Both the position numbers and the translations under genes were made by a program. From assembly GCA_002701745.1 (NCBI GenBank), contig NZWZ01000009.1, positions 1 through 8,030 of the forward strand: 8,030 nucleotides of DNA. Direction: 5' to 3'. Origin of the DNA: Flammeovirgaceae bacterium (lineage in GTDB: Bacteria; Bacteroidota; Bacteroidia; Cytophagales; MED-G16). Below the pieces are notes generated by a model, which was not told where the DNA came from, ran no database searches, and was given only the letters and a program-made list of their open reading frames with translations. Shown one piece after another: positions 1 to 6,863 of the stretch (positions are counted from its first letter, which is position 1; each line of letters starts with the position of its first letter).

Positions 1-1739
1 GTGTAATTCATATAGTATAAGTTAGAGCTTATTCGAAATTGATCATTTATATATCTCCAACCCATTTCAAAATCATCTAATTTTTCAGGAGACGAAACTC
101 CATTTTCAAAATCATTCCTGTTTGCTTCCTTATGTGCTCTTGCATAAGAAATATATAGATTGCTCTCATCTCTTAGAGAATAAACTAATCCAGCTTTTGG
201 ATTAAAGAAATTATATTTTGCGTCTACATCAATAGGAACTCTTCTAGATGTAAGACCTTCAGTTTGATATCTAACAAAACGACCCTGAAGATCTAAATAA
301 CCTGATAACTTATTGTGAATATCAAAGGTTGCTTTGGAAAAAATATTAAAATCTTCTTTTTGTGAATCACTAAAGTAATAACGATCACTTATTGATGAGC
401 CGTTACTCAAATTACTTCCCCATATTACTTCTCCAAAATGATCTCCCGAATAATTGCTATAGGAACCCCCAGTAATAAGATCCAACCTGTTCTTATTGTA
501 AGAAGTGTTAAGGTTAATTACATAAAAATCATTATCCAACCATCTTCTGACTATTAAATCACTATTATCTTCAATTATATAGTTAAAATTTGCAGCATCT
601 TCTTCAGTTTTAAATTGCTCAAAAAATCCTTTTCCTTTAGTATAATTTAATCCTAGGTTAGCAGACCAATTATTAGACAATTTTTCATTCCAGTGTAGCT
701 GGTAGTGATTCTGGTTGTAGTCGTCAACTTCATTTTCATATGTATATGGGTTTTGTCTCCTATCCTCAATTAGTTGCTGTTGATCTAATCCGTACCAAGA
801 CTGATATGTTCTTTCTGAGCCACCAAAAGTAATAGCTTTTACTAAGCGGTGATCATTGTTGTAAGATGCTTGAAGAAAATATGATTTTAGATCTGAAAAG
901 GCTCTGTCCACATATCCATCAGAATTAATTTTTGATAATCTTCCTGATAATTCGAAACCTTCGTTTACCATTCCTGTTGAAAATTTAACCGTGTGCTTCC
1001 TTGTATTATATGAACCTACAGAATTTGAGATCTCACCATAAGCATCTTCAGATATAGCATCGGTCAAAATATTTAAACTAGCCCCAAATGCTCCAGCTCC
1101 ATTGGTTGATGTTCCAATACCTCGTTGGAGTTGTAGGCTTTCGGTTGACGAAGCAAAATCACCAAGGTTTACCCAAAAGGTTCCTTGGCTTTCTGCGTCA
1201 TTGTAAGGTATTCCATTAATGGTTACGTTTATCCTTTCGCTGTTTGATCCTCTTACGTTAAGGTATGTATAGCCAATACCAGCACCTGCATCTGAGGAAG
1301 ATATAACTGACGGAAGATAATTTAATAGTATTGGAATGTCTTGACCTAAATTTCTCTTAGATATTTCTCTTTTATCTAAGTTGGAGTAAGTTACTGGTGT
1401 GCTGGAATTAGCTCTTACTGCTTTTACTAGAACCTCTTCCATAATAAAATTTTCTTGTGCCAGAGTAATAACTATCTCTTTGTTTTCAGTCAACTCTATT
1501 TCTTTTTCAACAGAAGTGTAACCAGTATAAGATATGATTAACTTATAATTTCCTTGCTCAAGATTTAGACTAAACTCACCACTATTATCTGATGAAACAC
1601 CTTGTTTATTGTCATCAACTAAAATCGATGCTCCAGCTAAAGGCAGTAAATTGCTGTCATTAACTTTACCTGATATTGTAAATTTTTGTGCATTTGTTAT
1701 TGTGTTTATAAAAAGCAATAAAAAACATAGAATCTTCAT
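1..1739 (-). CDS. TonB-dependent outer-membrane receptor, 3' end cut by window edge (putative thiamine/thiamine-precursor uptake)
   Basis: The frame is open from the ATG at 1739-1737 to the left edge, giving 579 residues with no stop, so the end of the beta-barrel is missing. Seen: a signal peptide (residues 1-17, MKILCFLLLF then an ITNA-Q cleavage site); a carboxypeptidase-regulatory-like beta-sandwich at about 19-95 (ISGKVNDSN, GASILVDD, SGEFSLNL, YTGYTSVEKEIEL); then a TonB plug at about 100-225 with EEVLVKAVRA, LNVRGSNSERINVTINGIPYND and LQRGIGTSTNGAGAFGA. The rest is aromatic-rich barrel strands. Known: such receptors move scarce ligands across the outer membrane using TonB-ExbBD energy. 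Inferred: a TPP riboswitch lies directly upstream, and a Pnu transporter and a kinase precede it, so thiamine or a derivative is the likely ligand rather than the iron siderophore often assigned by default. The start is supported by the signal peptide beginning right at this ATG. The receptor family is certain; the ligand is moderately supported. Confidence 0.93.
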   Translation of the reverse strand, partial: MKILCFLLLFINTITNAQKFTISGKVNDSNLLPLAGASILVDDNKQGVSSDNSGEFSLNLEQGNYKLIISYTGYTSVEKEIELTENKEIVITLAQENFIMEEVLVKAVRANSSTPVTYSNLDKREISKRNLGQDIPILLNYLPSVISSSDAGAGIGYTYLNVRGSNSERINVTINGIPYNDAESQGTFWVNLGDFASSTESLQLQRGIGTSTNGAGAFGASLNILTDAISEDAYGEISNSVGSYNTRKHTVKFSTGMVNEGFELSGRLSKINSDGYVDRAFSDLKSYFLQASYNNDHRLVKAITFGGSERTYQSWYGLDQQQLIEDRRQNPYTYENEVDDYNQNHYQLHWNEKLSNNWSANLGLNYTKGKGFFEQFKTEEDAANFNYIIEDNSDLIVRRWLDNDFYVINLNTSYNKNRLDLITGGSYSNYSGDHFGEVIWGSNLSNGSSISDRYYFSDSQKEDFNIFSKATFDIHNKLSGYLDLQGRFVRYQTEGLTSRRVPIDVDAKYNFFNPKAGLVYSLRDESNLYISYARAHKEANRNDFENGVSSPEKLDDFEMGWRYINDQFRISSNLYYMNY

Positions 1740-1753
1740 AAATTTTATTTTAA

Positions 1754-1776
1754 AAAAATTACGGGGGCTCATTTTT
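1754..1776 (-). promoter_or_regulatory. candidate expression-platform hairpin in the receptor leader
   Basis: Between the aptamer and the receptor ATG the minus strand can form a weak A/U-only hairpin: AAAAAT (1776-1771) pairs with ATTTTT (1759-1754). Its 11-nt loop exposes five consecutive C residues (1767-1763). AGCCC (1769-1765) is exactly complementary to GGGCT (1837-1833) in the thi-box, and the C run could alternatively meet GGGG at 1854-1851 in P2. A run of seven T residues (1758-1752) follows the C run. This is consistent with an on/off switch sequence, but there is no strong GC-rich terminator stem, so transcription termination versus control of translation cannot be decided by eye. 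Confidence 0.3.
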
Positions 1777-1781
1777 AGATG

Positions 1782-1864
1782 AAATATTTACTACGCCAGC
1801 ATTATCTGGATCAGTTTTTAGAGTATAATCTCAGCCCTTGTATTGAGGCACCCCTTTAATATTT
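1782..1864 (-). ncRNA. TPP riboswitch (THI element) upstream of the TonB-dependent receptor
   Basis: Read on the minus strand, this segment contains the hallmark TPP aptamer blocks in order: GGGGTGCC (1854-1847), the thi-box GGGCTGAGA (1837-1829), and CTGATCCAGATAATGCTGGCG (1813-1794, one base more at the 3' end), followed by TAG. P1 can form from AAATATT (1864-1858) with AATATTT (1788-1782), 7 pairs. P2 can form from GGGGT with ACTCT, including G-U pairs. The terminal stem is CCAG-ATAATG-CTGG, where the commonest version is CUGG-AUAAUG-CCAG; both sides differ and pairing is kept, which is compensatory change and supports a functional RNA. The P3 arm is short, as in many bacterial minimal aptamers. 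Known: TPP binding normally represses the downstream gene. Here that is the receptor, whose start lies 42 nt past P1. The 5' side of P1 begins only 5 nt after the kinase stop codon. Confidence 0.93.
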
Positions 1865-1869
1865 GCAAT

Positions 1870-2376
1870 TTATTTATTTCTAGAAATAATATCAAGACAA
1901 AATGCTAATCTATTATCTAGTCTACCATATAACTCATAATATTTTTTTTTCCTACTTGACAATTTCTCTTTGAATTTATCAAATAAGAAGTCTCTGTTTA
2001 GCGGGCTTTCTCTTAAAGGATCTTCTTCCCAAGGTATATCAGGTTTACATAAAAAATATATGTCGAATTTTTCTTCATCTGAATTTTTTTTTATTTCAGG
2101 ATCTAAAGTTTTGAATTTTACTTCACTCCAAATTTCAATATCGATTAAACATGTATCTGAAATTAAAAACATTTCTGTCTTTTTTGATTTTTTGTATAAC
2201 TCTCTACTTTGTACTTCGGCAATCTTCTTCAAATCCTGAATAGAATAATCCGGTTTGTTTTCAAGATATTTTCTTGCATACTCAGATACCAGTGAACAAT
2301 TTAATTTTTTTGTAAGCATTTCTGCTAATGTTGTTTTCCCACTTGATTCAGGTCCTAAAAAAGCGATTTTAATCAT
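1870..2376 (-). CDS. NadR-like P-loop kinase (AAA_28 type), candidate vitamin kinase
   Basis: The 168-residue protein resembles the ribosylnicotinamide kinase domain of NadR, standing alone without the NMN adenylyltransferase or DNA-binding domains. Seen: Walker A GPESSGKTT (residues 8-16); SEYARKYLE (31-39), like the EYAR/EYGRE motif of NadR; a hydrophobic strand ending in acid, MFLISDT (D74), as Walker B; and KPDIPWEEDPLRESPLNRDFL (from 111), matching the NadR lid region with its D-LR core. Known: the family phosphorylates nicotinamide riboside in NAD salvage. Its ATG lies inside the last codons of the Pnu transporter gene (8-bp overlap), so the two are probably cotranslated, which suits transport followed by trapping through phosphorylation. 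Inferred: with a TPP riboswitch and receptor next door, the substrate may be thiamine. The family call is strong. The substrate is open between nicotinamide riboside and thiamine. Confidence 0.85.
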   Translation of the reverse strand: MIKIAFLGPESSGKTTLAEMLTKKLNCSLVSEYARKYLENKPDYSIQDLKKIAEVQSRELYKKSKKTEMFLISDTCLIDIEIWSEVKFKTLDPEIKKNSDEEKFDIYFLCKPDIPWEEDPLRESPLNRDFLFDKFKEKLSSRKKKYYELYGRLDNRLAFCLDIISRNK

Positions 2377-2923
2377 TTCTCAATAATTTTTTCCATTCTT
2401 TGTATCCAGAAATAGCTAAAACTAAGAAAATAAAATATTGAAAACTGGTTACATATAATTCCTTGTAAATAAATAAAGGAATATAAATGATATCAGCTAT
2501 TATCCAGTATATCCAATTTTCTAATTTTCTCCTTGCTAAAAGTAGCATTGCGGTCAGGCTGAGGGCTGTCGTAATACTATCTAAAAAAATAACGTCACTA
2601 TCTGTAGAGTTTAGTATTATGTAAAGAGCAAAAAATAAAACGACAAAAAATGTTAGATAGATAATATTATCTCTTTTGTTATTTTTTGAAATTCTTTTTT
2701 TTATTTTTTTATTTTTTGATGTCCAAAGTATCCAACCATAAACACTCATCAGAAAGTAGTATATGTTTATTCCTGCTTCAGCATAAATTTGATATGAGTA
2801 GGTTATATATACATAAATTAATACGCTAACTATTCCTGTCGGAAATACTAGAACATTGTTTTTTCTTGCATACCAAACGCTAAGAACCCCCATTGTTGCT
2901 GCAATTATTTCAAGAATCGACAT
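2369..2923 (-). CDS. pnuC: Pnu-family vitamin transporter (PnuC/PnuT type; thiamine inferred)
   Basis: This 184-residue inner-membrane protein has about seven hydrophobic segments (roughly 3-19, 26-43, 47-67, 88-105, 113-130, 135-152, 155-174), the usual Pnu layout and close to the family's usual size. Seen: FPTGIVSVLIYVYI, YAEAGINIYYFLMSVYGWILW, TTALSLTAMLLLARRKLENW, and the family's WxxWxxxN/D motif as W137-W140-D144 followed by YIPLFIYKELY. Known: PnuC imports nicotinamide riboside; PnuT members import thiamine by facilitated diffusion and depend on intracellular phosphorylation. The overlapping kinase fits either. The adjacent TPP riboswitch and receptor favour the PnuT assignment, but the aptamer is downstream of this gene and does not control it directly in cis. 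The symbol given is the family name; pnuT would be right if the substrate is thiamine. The start is at the first ATG, 31 nt downstream of the predicted -7 element. Confidence 0.88.
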   Translation of the reverse strand: MSILEIIAATMGVLSVWYARKNNVLVFPTGIVSVLIYVYITYSYQIYAEAGINIYYFLMSVYGWILWTSKNKKIKKRISKNNKRDNIIYLTFFVVLFFALYIILNSTDSDVIFLDSITTALSLTAMLLLARRKLENWIYWIIADIIYIPLFIYKELYVTSFQYFIFLVLAISGYKEWKKLLRND

Positions 2924-2953
2924 ATTAATATTATGTTAAAGAATTTTTTAACT

Positions 2954-2984
2954 CAATTATAATGCATTAGTTTTGCTTGGCAAA
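2954..2984 (-). promoter_or_regulatory. predicted Bacteroidota promoter for the Pnu-kinase genes
   Basis: On the minus strand a TTTG (2984-2981) is followed after exactly 19 nt by TATAATTG (2961-2954). The Bacteroidota sigma-A consensus is TTTG or TTG near -33 and TAnnTTTG near -7, spaced about 19-21 nt, so the -7 box has one mismatch. Transcription would start near 2947, giving a 5' leader of about 25 nt. The -33 box lies inside the left arm of the inverted repeat at 2978-3006. Confidence 0.5.
2968..2975 (+). promoter_or_regulatory. predicted -7 promoter element for guaB
   Basis: TAGTTTTG is an exact match to the Bacteroidota -7 consensus TAnnTTTG. Transcription would begin near 2982, leaving a leader of roughly 24 nt. 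The -33 region (about 2944-2949) is a T run without the G, so it is only a partial match. The element lies between the two boxes of the opposing Pnu promoter, so the promoters are interleaved and RNA polymerase could not easily occupy both at once. Confidence 0.45.
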
Positions 2985-3006
2985 TAGTTAAAATTCTTAT
3001 TTGCCA
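2978..3006. repeat. perfect 9-bp inverted repeat ending at the guaB start codon (operator or leader hairpin)
   Basis: TGGCAAATA (2978-2986) and TATTTGCCA (2998-3006) are exact reverse complements separated by 11 nt, centre to centre 20 bp. The last base of the right arm is the A of the guaB ATG. As DNA it is a symmetric dyad with two nearly helical-turn spaced half-sites overlapping the Pnu -33 box and the guaB start region. As RNA it would fold most of the short guaB leader into a hairpin next to the start codon. Which form matters cannot be told from one sequence. Confidence 0.55.
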
Positions 3007-4466
3007 TGAAAAAAGATTCAAAATTTCAAAACGAAGCGCTAACATTTGATGATGTACTCTTAGTGCCTTCTTATTCTCAGATCATTCCTTCAGAAACAAA
3101 TGTTAAGACAGCTTTAACAAAAAATATCGATCTTAATATTCCCTTATTATCTGCATCGATGGATACTGTAACAGAGTCAAGACTTGCAATAGCTTTAGCT
3201 TTAAAAGGAGGGATTGGAATTATTCATAAGAACATGTCTATTGAAAACCAATCTGGCGAGATTAGAAGAGTTAAAAGATCTCAGAGCGGTATGATTAAAG
3301 ATCCTATTACGATGGATAAAGAATCTACAGTTAAAGATGCTCTTCAGGTCATGAAAAAAAATCAAATAGGTGGAATTCCAATTGTAAATTCATCTAATGA
3401 ATTAATTGGTATTGTTACTAATAGAGACTTGAGGTTTCAAAAAGAAAATGATAAAGAACTGTCTAGCATAATGACAGAAAAAGTTGTTACAGCCAAGTCA
3501 GGAATTAGTTTAGATGATGCCGAGAAAATTCTAAAAAAACATAAGATTGAAAAATTACCAATTGTAGACGGAAAAAAATTTGTTGGATTAATAACATATA
3601 AAGACATATTAAAAAATAAATCTATGCCTGACGCATGTAAAGATCATTTAGGAAGGCTAAGGGTCGGTGCTGCTATTGGTGTCTCGGACGACTGGGAAAA
3701 AAGACTGAATAAGTTAGTTGAAGCGAACGTTGATGTTATTTCAATTGATACTGCTCATGCTCACTCGAAATCTGTGATAGATTTACTGAAAACAATAAAA
3801 TCCAATTATGATTTAGATGTAATTGTAGGAAACATTGCTACTGCCGAAGCAGCAAAAGCATTAGTCAAAGCAGGTGCTGACGCAATTAAAGTTGGTGTCG
3901 GGCCAGGGAGTATTTGTACAACAAGAATTATTGCAGGCGTAGGTGTACCTCAGTTATCTGCAGTTTATGATGTTACCAAATCTGTAAAAGGTTCTAATGT
4001 ACCAGTTATTGCTGATGGTGGAATTAGATTTTCAGGGGATATAGCTAAAGCTTTAGCTGCAGGAGCTGACTCGGTAATGATTGGCTCTCTATTTGCAGGA
4101 ACAGAAGAAACACCAGGCGATATAATTATATATGAGGGTAGAAAATATAAAGCCTATAGAGGCATGGGTTCAGTCGAGGCAATGGAAGAAGGTACTAAAG
4201 ACAGATATTTTCAGCAAAATGAAGAAAATCCCAAAAAATTAGTTCCGGAAGGCATTGTCGGAAGGGTGCCATATAAGGGTAATGTTTCTGAGGTAATATA
4301 TCAACTAATTGGAGGCTTGAGAGCAGGTATGGGTTATGTAGGTGCAGAAAATATTCAGAAATTAAGACAAGCTCAATTTGTTAGGATTACAAATGCTGGT
4401 TCCATTGAAGGACATCCACATGATGTATTTATAACACGGGAGGCACCTAACTATTCTAAAAAATAA
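3006..4466 (+). CDS. guaB: inosine-5'-monophosphate dehydrogenase
   Basis: GuaB oxidises IMP to XMP with NAD+, the first committed step of guanine nucleotide synthesis, in the cytosol. The 486-residue length is normal for bacteria. Seen: N-terminal [13 protein letters not shown] (12-24); substrate-barrel start SASMDTVTE (49-57); a pair of CBS domains at about 97-205 inserted in the barrel; IDTAHAHS (248-255) with the NAD-binding Asp249; the catalytic loop [15 protein letters not shown], with Cys304 as nucleophile; IADGGIR (335-341) for IMP phosphate binding; and the mobile flap with the DRYFQ Arg400-Tyr401 dyad and [11 protein letters not shown]. All key residues are present, so it should be active. 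The ATG directly follows the right arm of an inverted repeat. It is the first gene of a plus-strand run, with the next gene 23 nt after its stop. Confidence 0.98.
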   Translation: MKKDSKFQNEALTFDDVLLVPSYSQIIPSETNVKTALTKNIDLNIPLLSASMDTVTESRLAIALALKGGIGIIHKNMSIENQSGEIRRVKRSQSGMIKDPITMDKESTVKDALQVMKKNQIGGIPIVNSSNELIGIVTNRDLRFQKENDKELSSIMTEKVVTAKSGISLDDAEKILKKHKIEKLPIVDGKKFVGLITYKDILKNKSMPDACKDHLGRLRVGAAIGVSDDWEKRLNKLVEANVDVISIDTAHAHSKSVIDLLKTIKSNYDLDVIVGNIATAEAAKALVKAGADAIKVGVGPGSICTTRIIAGVGVPQLSAVYDVTKSVKGSNVPVIADGGIRFSGDIAKALAAGADSVMIGSLFAGTEETPGDIIIYEGRKYKAYRGMGSVEAMEEGTKDRYFQQNEENPKKLVPEGIVGRVPYKGNVSEVIYQLIGGLRAGMGYVGAENIQKLRQAQFVRITNAGSIEGHPHDVFITREAPNYSKK

Positions 4467-4489
4467 CTTATTCTTATTTATTTTTGTGA

Positions 4490-6034
4490 ATGGAATTTAG
4501 AACAACACCAAAAATTTTTTTAGTTTCAGGGTCACTTTCTTGGGTAGCCTTTTCTTTGTTACACTTATATTCTGTTAGTCTTAATCTCGACTTTATAAAG
4601 GCCCCTTACACATCTCTTTACCTTCTTTTTCTAGGGATTTTTGTTATTTCGTTTTACAAATATTATGACTTATTATTCTCTGAGGTAAGTAGAAAGAATA
4701 TATTTAGTACTTTCTTCACTTTATTTATCAACAGTATAAAATTAGCTGTTCCAGTCTTCTTGTTTTTTATGCTTTTGTTTTTCGAAGTAGGAAAGATTTT
4801 AATCGAGTCAGTTTATTTTCAAAGCTTATCATACAATTTTATTGTAGGAATGTCTTTTCTTTTTCTCCTTATAAACTTTATAGTTTATAAGAGGCTTATA
4901 TTCTTTGAGGCTTCATCCCTTACGAAATCAATTTTTAATCTTTTTCAGTACGGGGCTCTGTTTATTTTTTTGTTTGATATTCTCTATAATTTTTTTCCGT
5001 CAAGTGTCTATCAGTACTTCTTAGCGGTCTTGTTTATGGTTGGGGGTATCTTGTTTTTTAATCAAAAATGGATTGCTTACATGCATTTTGATCAAAAGTG
5101 GAAAACTATAATATTTTCTTTATTTCTTTTATCAGGAATTTTTATCATTTATCAATTTTTCTCAATTGGTTTTAATTATGATATAGCTCAATTTGAAATA
5201 AAGAGTTCATTATTATTTATTTTATTAATGGCTTTTAATTTCACTTATATTTCAATTTCAATACTTATCAACATCTTTAATTTACCAACATCTCCTGTCT
5301 TTGATAGTATCCAAAACGAAAGATATATTGCCAGAAAAGTTCAAGAAGATCTTATTCCAAACTCTTTGCCTAACACAAAAAAATTAAAAATAACCTCATC
5401 ATATATGCCACATTTTGCACTTGGCGGTGACTACTATGACTATATTCCTTTGACTAATGATAAATTTTTAATCTGTATAGCTGACGTTTCTGGAAAGGGA
5501 ATTCCTGCAGCTTTATTAATGTCAAATGTTCAAGCATCTCTAAGAACTATGGCAAGACAATCTCAAAATTTAAAAAAAATAGTTGAGGAGTTGAATTTTC
5601 AAATTAATCTTAGAGGGTTAAGCGAGAGATTTGTAAGTATGTTTTTGTGTGTATATAGTTTTAAATCTAAGGAGCTAGAATATGTTAATTGTGGTCATCC
5701 TCATCCAATAATATATTATGATAAAAAGGTTGCGACATTAGATAAGGGATCTACAGTACTTGGAATGTTTCAAGAGTTGCCAAAGTTTGCAGTATCAAAA
5801 ATTAGAATCAAGGAAGGTTTTAATTTATTCTGTTATACAGATGGAATAATTGAAGCCAAAAATGACTTCGGTGATTTTTATGGCTCTAAAAGATTGCTTT
5901 CTTTGTTTAGCTCAAAAAAAAGCAAACCTAAAAAGTTCATAAAATCTGTTATTGAAGATCTAAATGAATTTAGAGGAAAGAATTTAACAGACGATGATAT
6001 TACTCTTTTAATGACAAAAGTTATAAATGAATAA
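4490..6034 (+). CDS. membrane-anchored SpoIIE-type PP2C protein serine/threonine phosphatase
   Basis: The 514-residue protein has about eight hydrophobic segments in residues 10-262 and a cytoplasmic SpoIIE-like PP2C domain from about 280 to the C-terminus. Seen in the phosphatase part: the linker NERYIARKVQEDLIP (276-290, typical of RsbU-like proteins), LGGDYYDY (D314), ADVSGKGIPAALLMS (D332), NCGHPHPI (400-407), CYTDGIIEA (D451) and DDDITLL (501-507). These supply the acidic residues that bind the two metal ions, so catalysis should be intact. Known: such enzymes dephosphorylate anti-sigma-factor antagonists of the STAS type in partner-switching control. The N-terminal membrane region shows no recognisable sensor domain and could detect a membrane signal. 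No STAS protein, anti-sigma kinase or sigma factor is visible in the window, so its partner is unknown. It starts 23 nt after guaB and its stop overlaps the next gene by 8 bp. Confidence 0.9.
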   Translation: MEFRTTPKIFLVSGSLSWVAFSLLHLYSVSLNLDFIKAPYTSLYLLFLGIFVISFYKYYDLLFSEVSRKNIFSTFFTLFINSIKLAVPVFLFFMLLFFEVGKILIESVYFQSLSYNFIVGMSFLFLLINFIVYKRLIFFEASSLTKSIFNLFQYGALFIFLFDILYNFFPSSVYQYFLAVLFMVGGILFFNQKWIAYMHFDQKWKTIIFSLFLLSGIFIIYQFFSIGFNYDIAQFEIKSSLLFILLMAFNFTYISISILINIFNLPTSPVFDSIQNERYIARKVQEDLIPNSLPNTKKLKITSSYMPHFALGGDYYDYIPLTNDKFLICIADVSGKGIPAALLMSNVQASLRTMARQSQNLKKIVEELNFQINLRGLSERFVSMFLCVYSFKSKELEYVNCGHPHPIIYYDKKVATLDKGSTVLGMFQELPKFAVSKIRIKEGFNLFCYTDGIIEAKNDFGDFYGSKRLLSLFSSKKSKPKKFIKSVIEDLNEFRGKNLTDDDITLLMTKVINE

Positions 6035-6863
6035 TTATATAATATTGGTTATTGTTATTTTTTTGCAAGGATGTAATTGGATGGAAAATAATGAAGAGGA
6101 AAATAAAAATATATTAGCTCGGGTAGGTAACTCTACTCTTTATAAAAAAGATATTCTTTATAATCCTTCACTAGGAGATAGCGCTCAAGTATATTCTACA
6201 CAAATTAATCTTTGGATTAAGAAACAGCTAGTTCTTAATTCCACATTTCAGAGTGATGAAATAATGAATGAAATTCAAAGTAAAGTTGATCAATATAAAG
6301 AGAGTCTAATGTTGTTTGAGTTTGAAAAATACCTATTTGCAAACTCTAATACGACAGATATATCTATAGATGAAATAGTCGATTATTATGAAGAAAACAT
6401 AGAGGATTTTATTCTTCCGTTTAATTTAGTTAAGGCCCTATATGTAAAAGTTCCTTTTGATGCCCCCTCTATAAATACATTTAGAAATAACTTAAGAAAA
6501 TTTCCAAATTCTGATACAACTGAAATAATATCATACTGCTTTCAGTTTGCCGAAAAATCTTTTTTGGAAGACTCAACTTGGATAAAGTTTGATGATATTA
6601 TGATGAATGTTCCTTTCCCAGCAGATATAGATAGAGTTAGGTTTCTTAAGACAAGATCTTATTACGAAACAAGAGATGAAGAACATATTCATTTTGTAAG
6701 AATTCTTGACAAAAAACTAGTAGGAGATTTTTCTCCTATATCTTTCGAGGAGGAAATAATTAATACAATACTATTAAATAACAGAAAACAAGATTTATTT
6801 GATAAATTGCGTGACAGTATTTATAACAACTCAACTAGAGGTGTTGACTATGAAATATATTAA
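6027..6863 (+). CDS. SurA/PPIase-related lipoprotein with degenerate parvulin-like region
   Basis: The 278-residue protein begins with a lipoprotein signal peptide: hydrophobic residues 3-12 and lipobox LQGC, with lipidated Cys16, so it should be anchored facing the periplasm. Seen: ILARVGNSTLYKKDI (29-43), like the opening of the SurA/PpiD chaperone domain; a helical, charged stretch at about 55-130; a strand VKALYVKVP (135-143) and later HIHFVRILDKK (220-230), which resemble the first and last strands of a parvulin fold. The conserved active-site parts between them (GGxLG and F-x-P-x-F motifs) are absent. Inferred: a chaperone-like helper without isomerase activity. It sits immediately before a SurA-like gene with a 14-bp overlap, a pairing that suggests a joint role in outer-membrane protein or lipoprotein biogenesis. 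Its start overlaps the phosphatase stop by 8 bp. The lipoprotein call is strong; the SurA relation is moderate, based on short motifs and context. Confidence 0.75.
   Translation: MNNYIILVIVIFLQGCNWMENNEEENKNILARVGNSTLYKKDILYNPSLGDSAQVYSTQINLWIKKQLVLNSTFQSDEIMNEIQSKVDQYKESLMLFEFEKYLFANSNTTDISIDEIVDYYEENIEDFILPFNLVKALYVKVPFDAPSINTFRNNLRKFPNSDTTEIISYCFQFAEKSFLEDSTWIKFDDIMMNVPFPADIDRVRFLKTRSYYETRDEEHIHFVRILDKKLVGDFSPISFEEEIINTILLNNRKQDLFDKLRDSIYNNSTRGVDYEIY

Noticed and set aside
1..1739. Siderophore or iron-citrate receptor
   Set aside because: The plug and barrel sequences do not fix the ligand, and the TPP riboswitch in the leader argues for a thiamine-related ligand.
1754..1776. Intrinsic transcription terminator before the receptor gene
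   Set aside because: A T run is present, but the only local stem is six A-T pairs, too weak to call a terminator; listed only as a candidate expression platform.
1970..2239. Plus-strand open frame of 89 codons opposite the kinase
   Set aside because: It is the mirror frame of a well-supported kinase gene, has low-complexity Ser/Phe/Lys composition and no recognisable motif.
1870..2923. Labelling the Pnu-kinase pair simply as nicotinamide riboside salvage (pnuC-nadR)
   Set aside because: The families allow it, but the adjacent TPP aptamer and receptor make thiamine at least as likely, so the substrate was left open.
2924..3005. Purine or guanine-type riboswitch in the guaB leader
   Set aside because: The spacer is only 82 bp, is shared with a divergent promoter, and contains none of the conserved purine-aptamer blocks; only the inverted repeat stands out.
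4479..4486. TATTTTTG, an exact TAnnTTTG match just before the phosphatase start
   Set aside because: It would place the start of transcription about 3 nt inside the chosen start codon and has no TTTG at the right upstream distance; such T-rich matches are expected by chance in this base composition.
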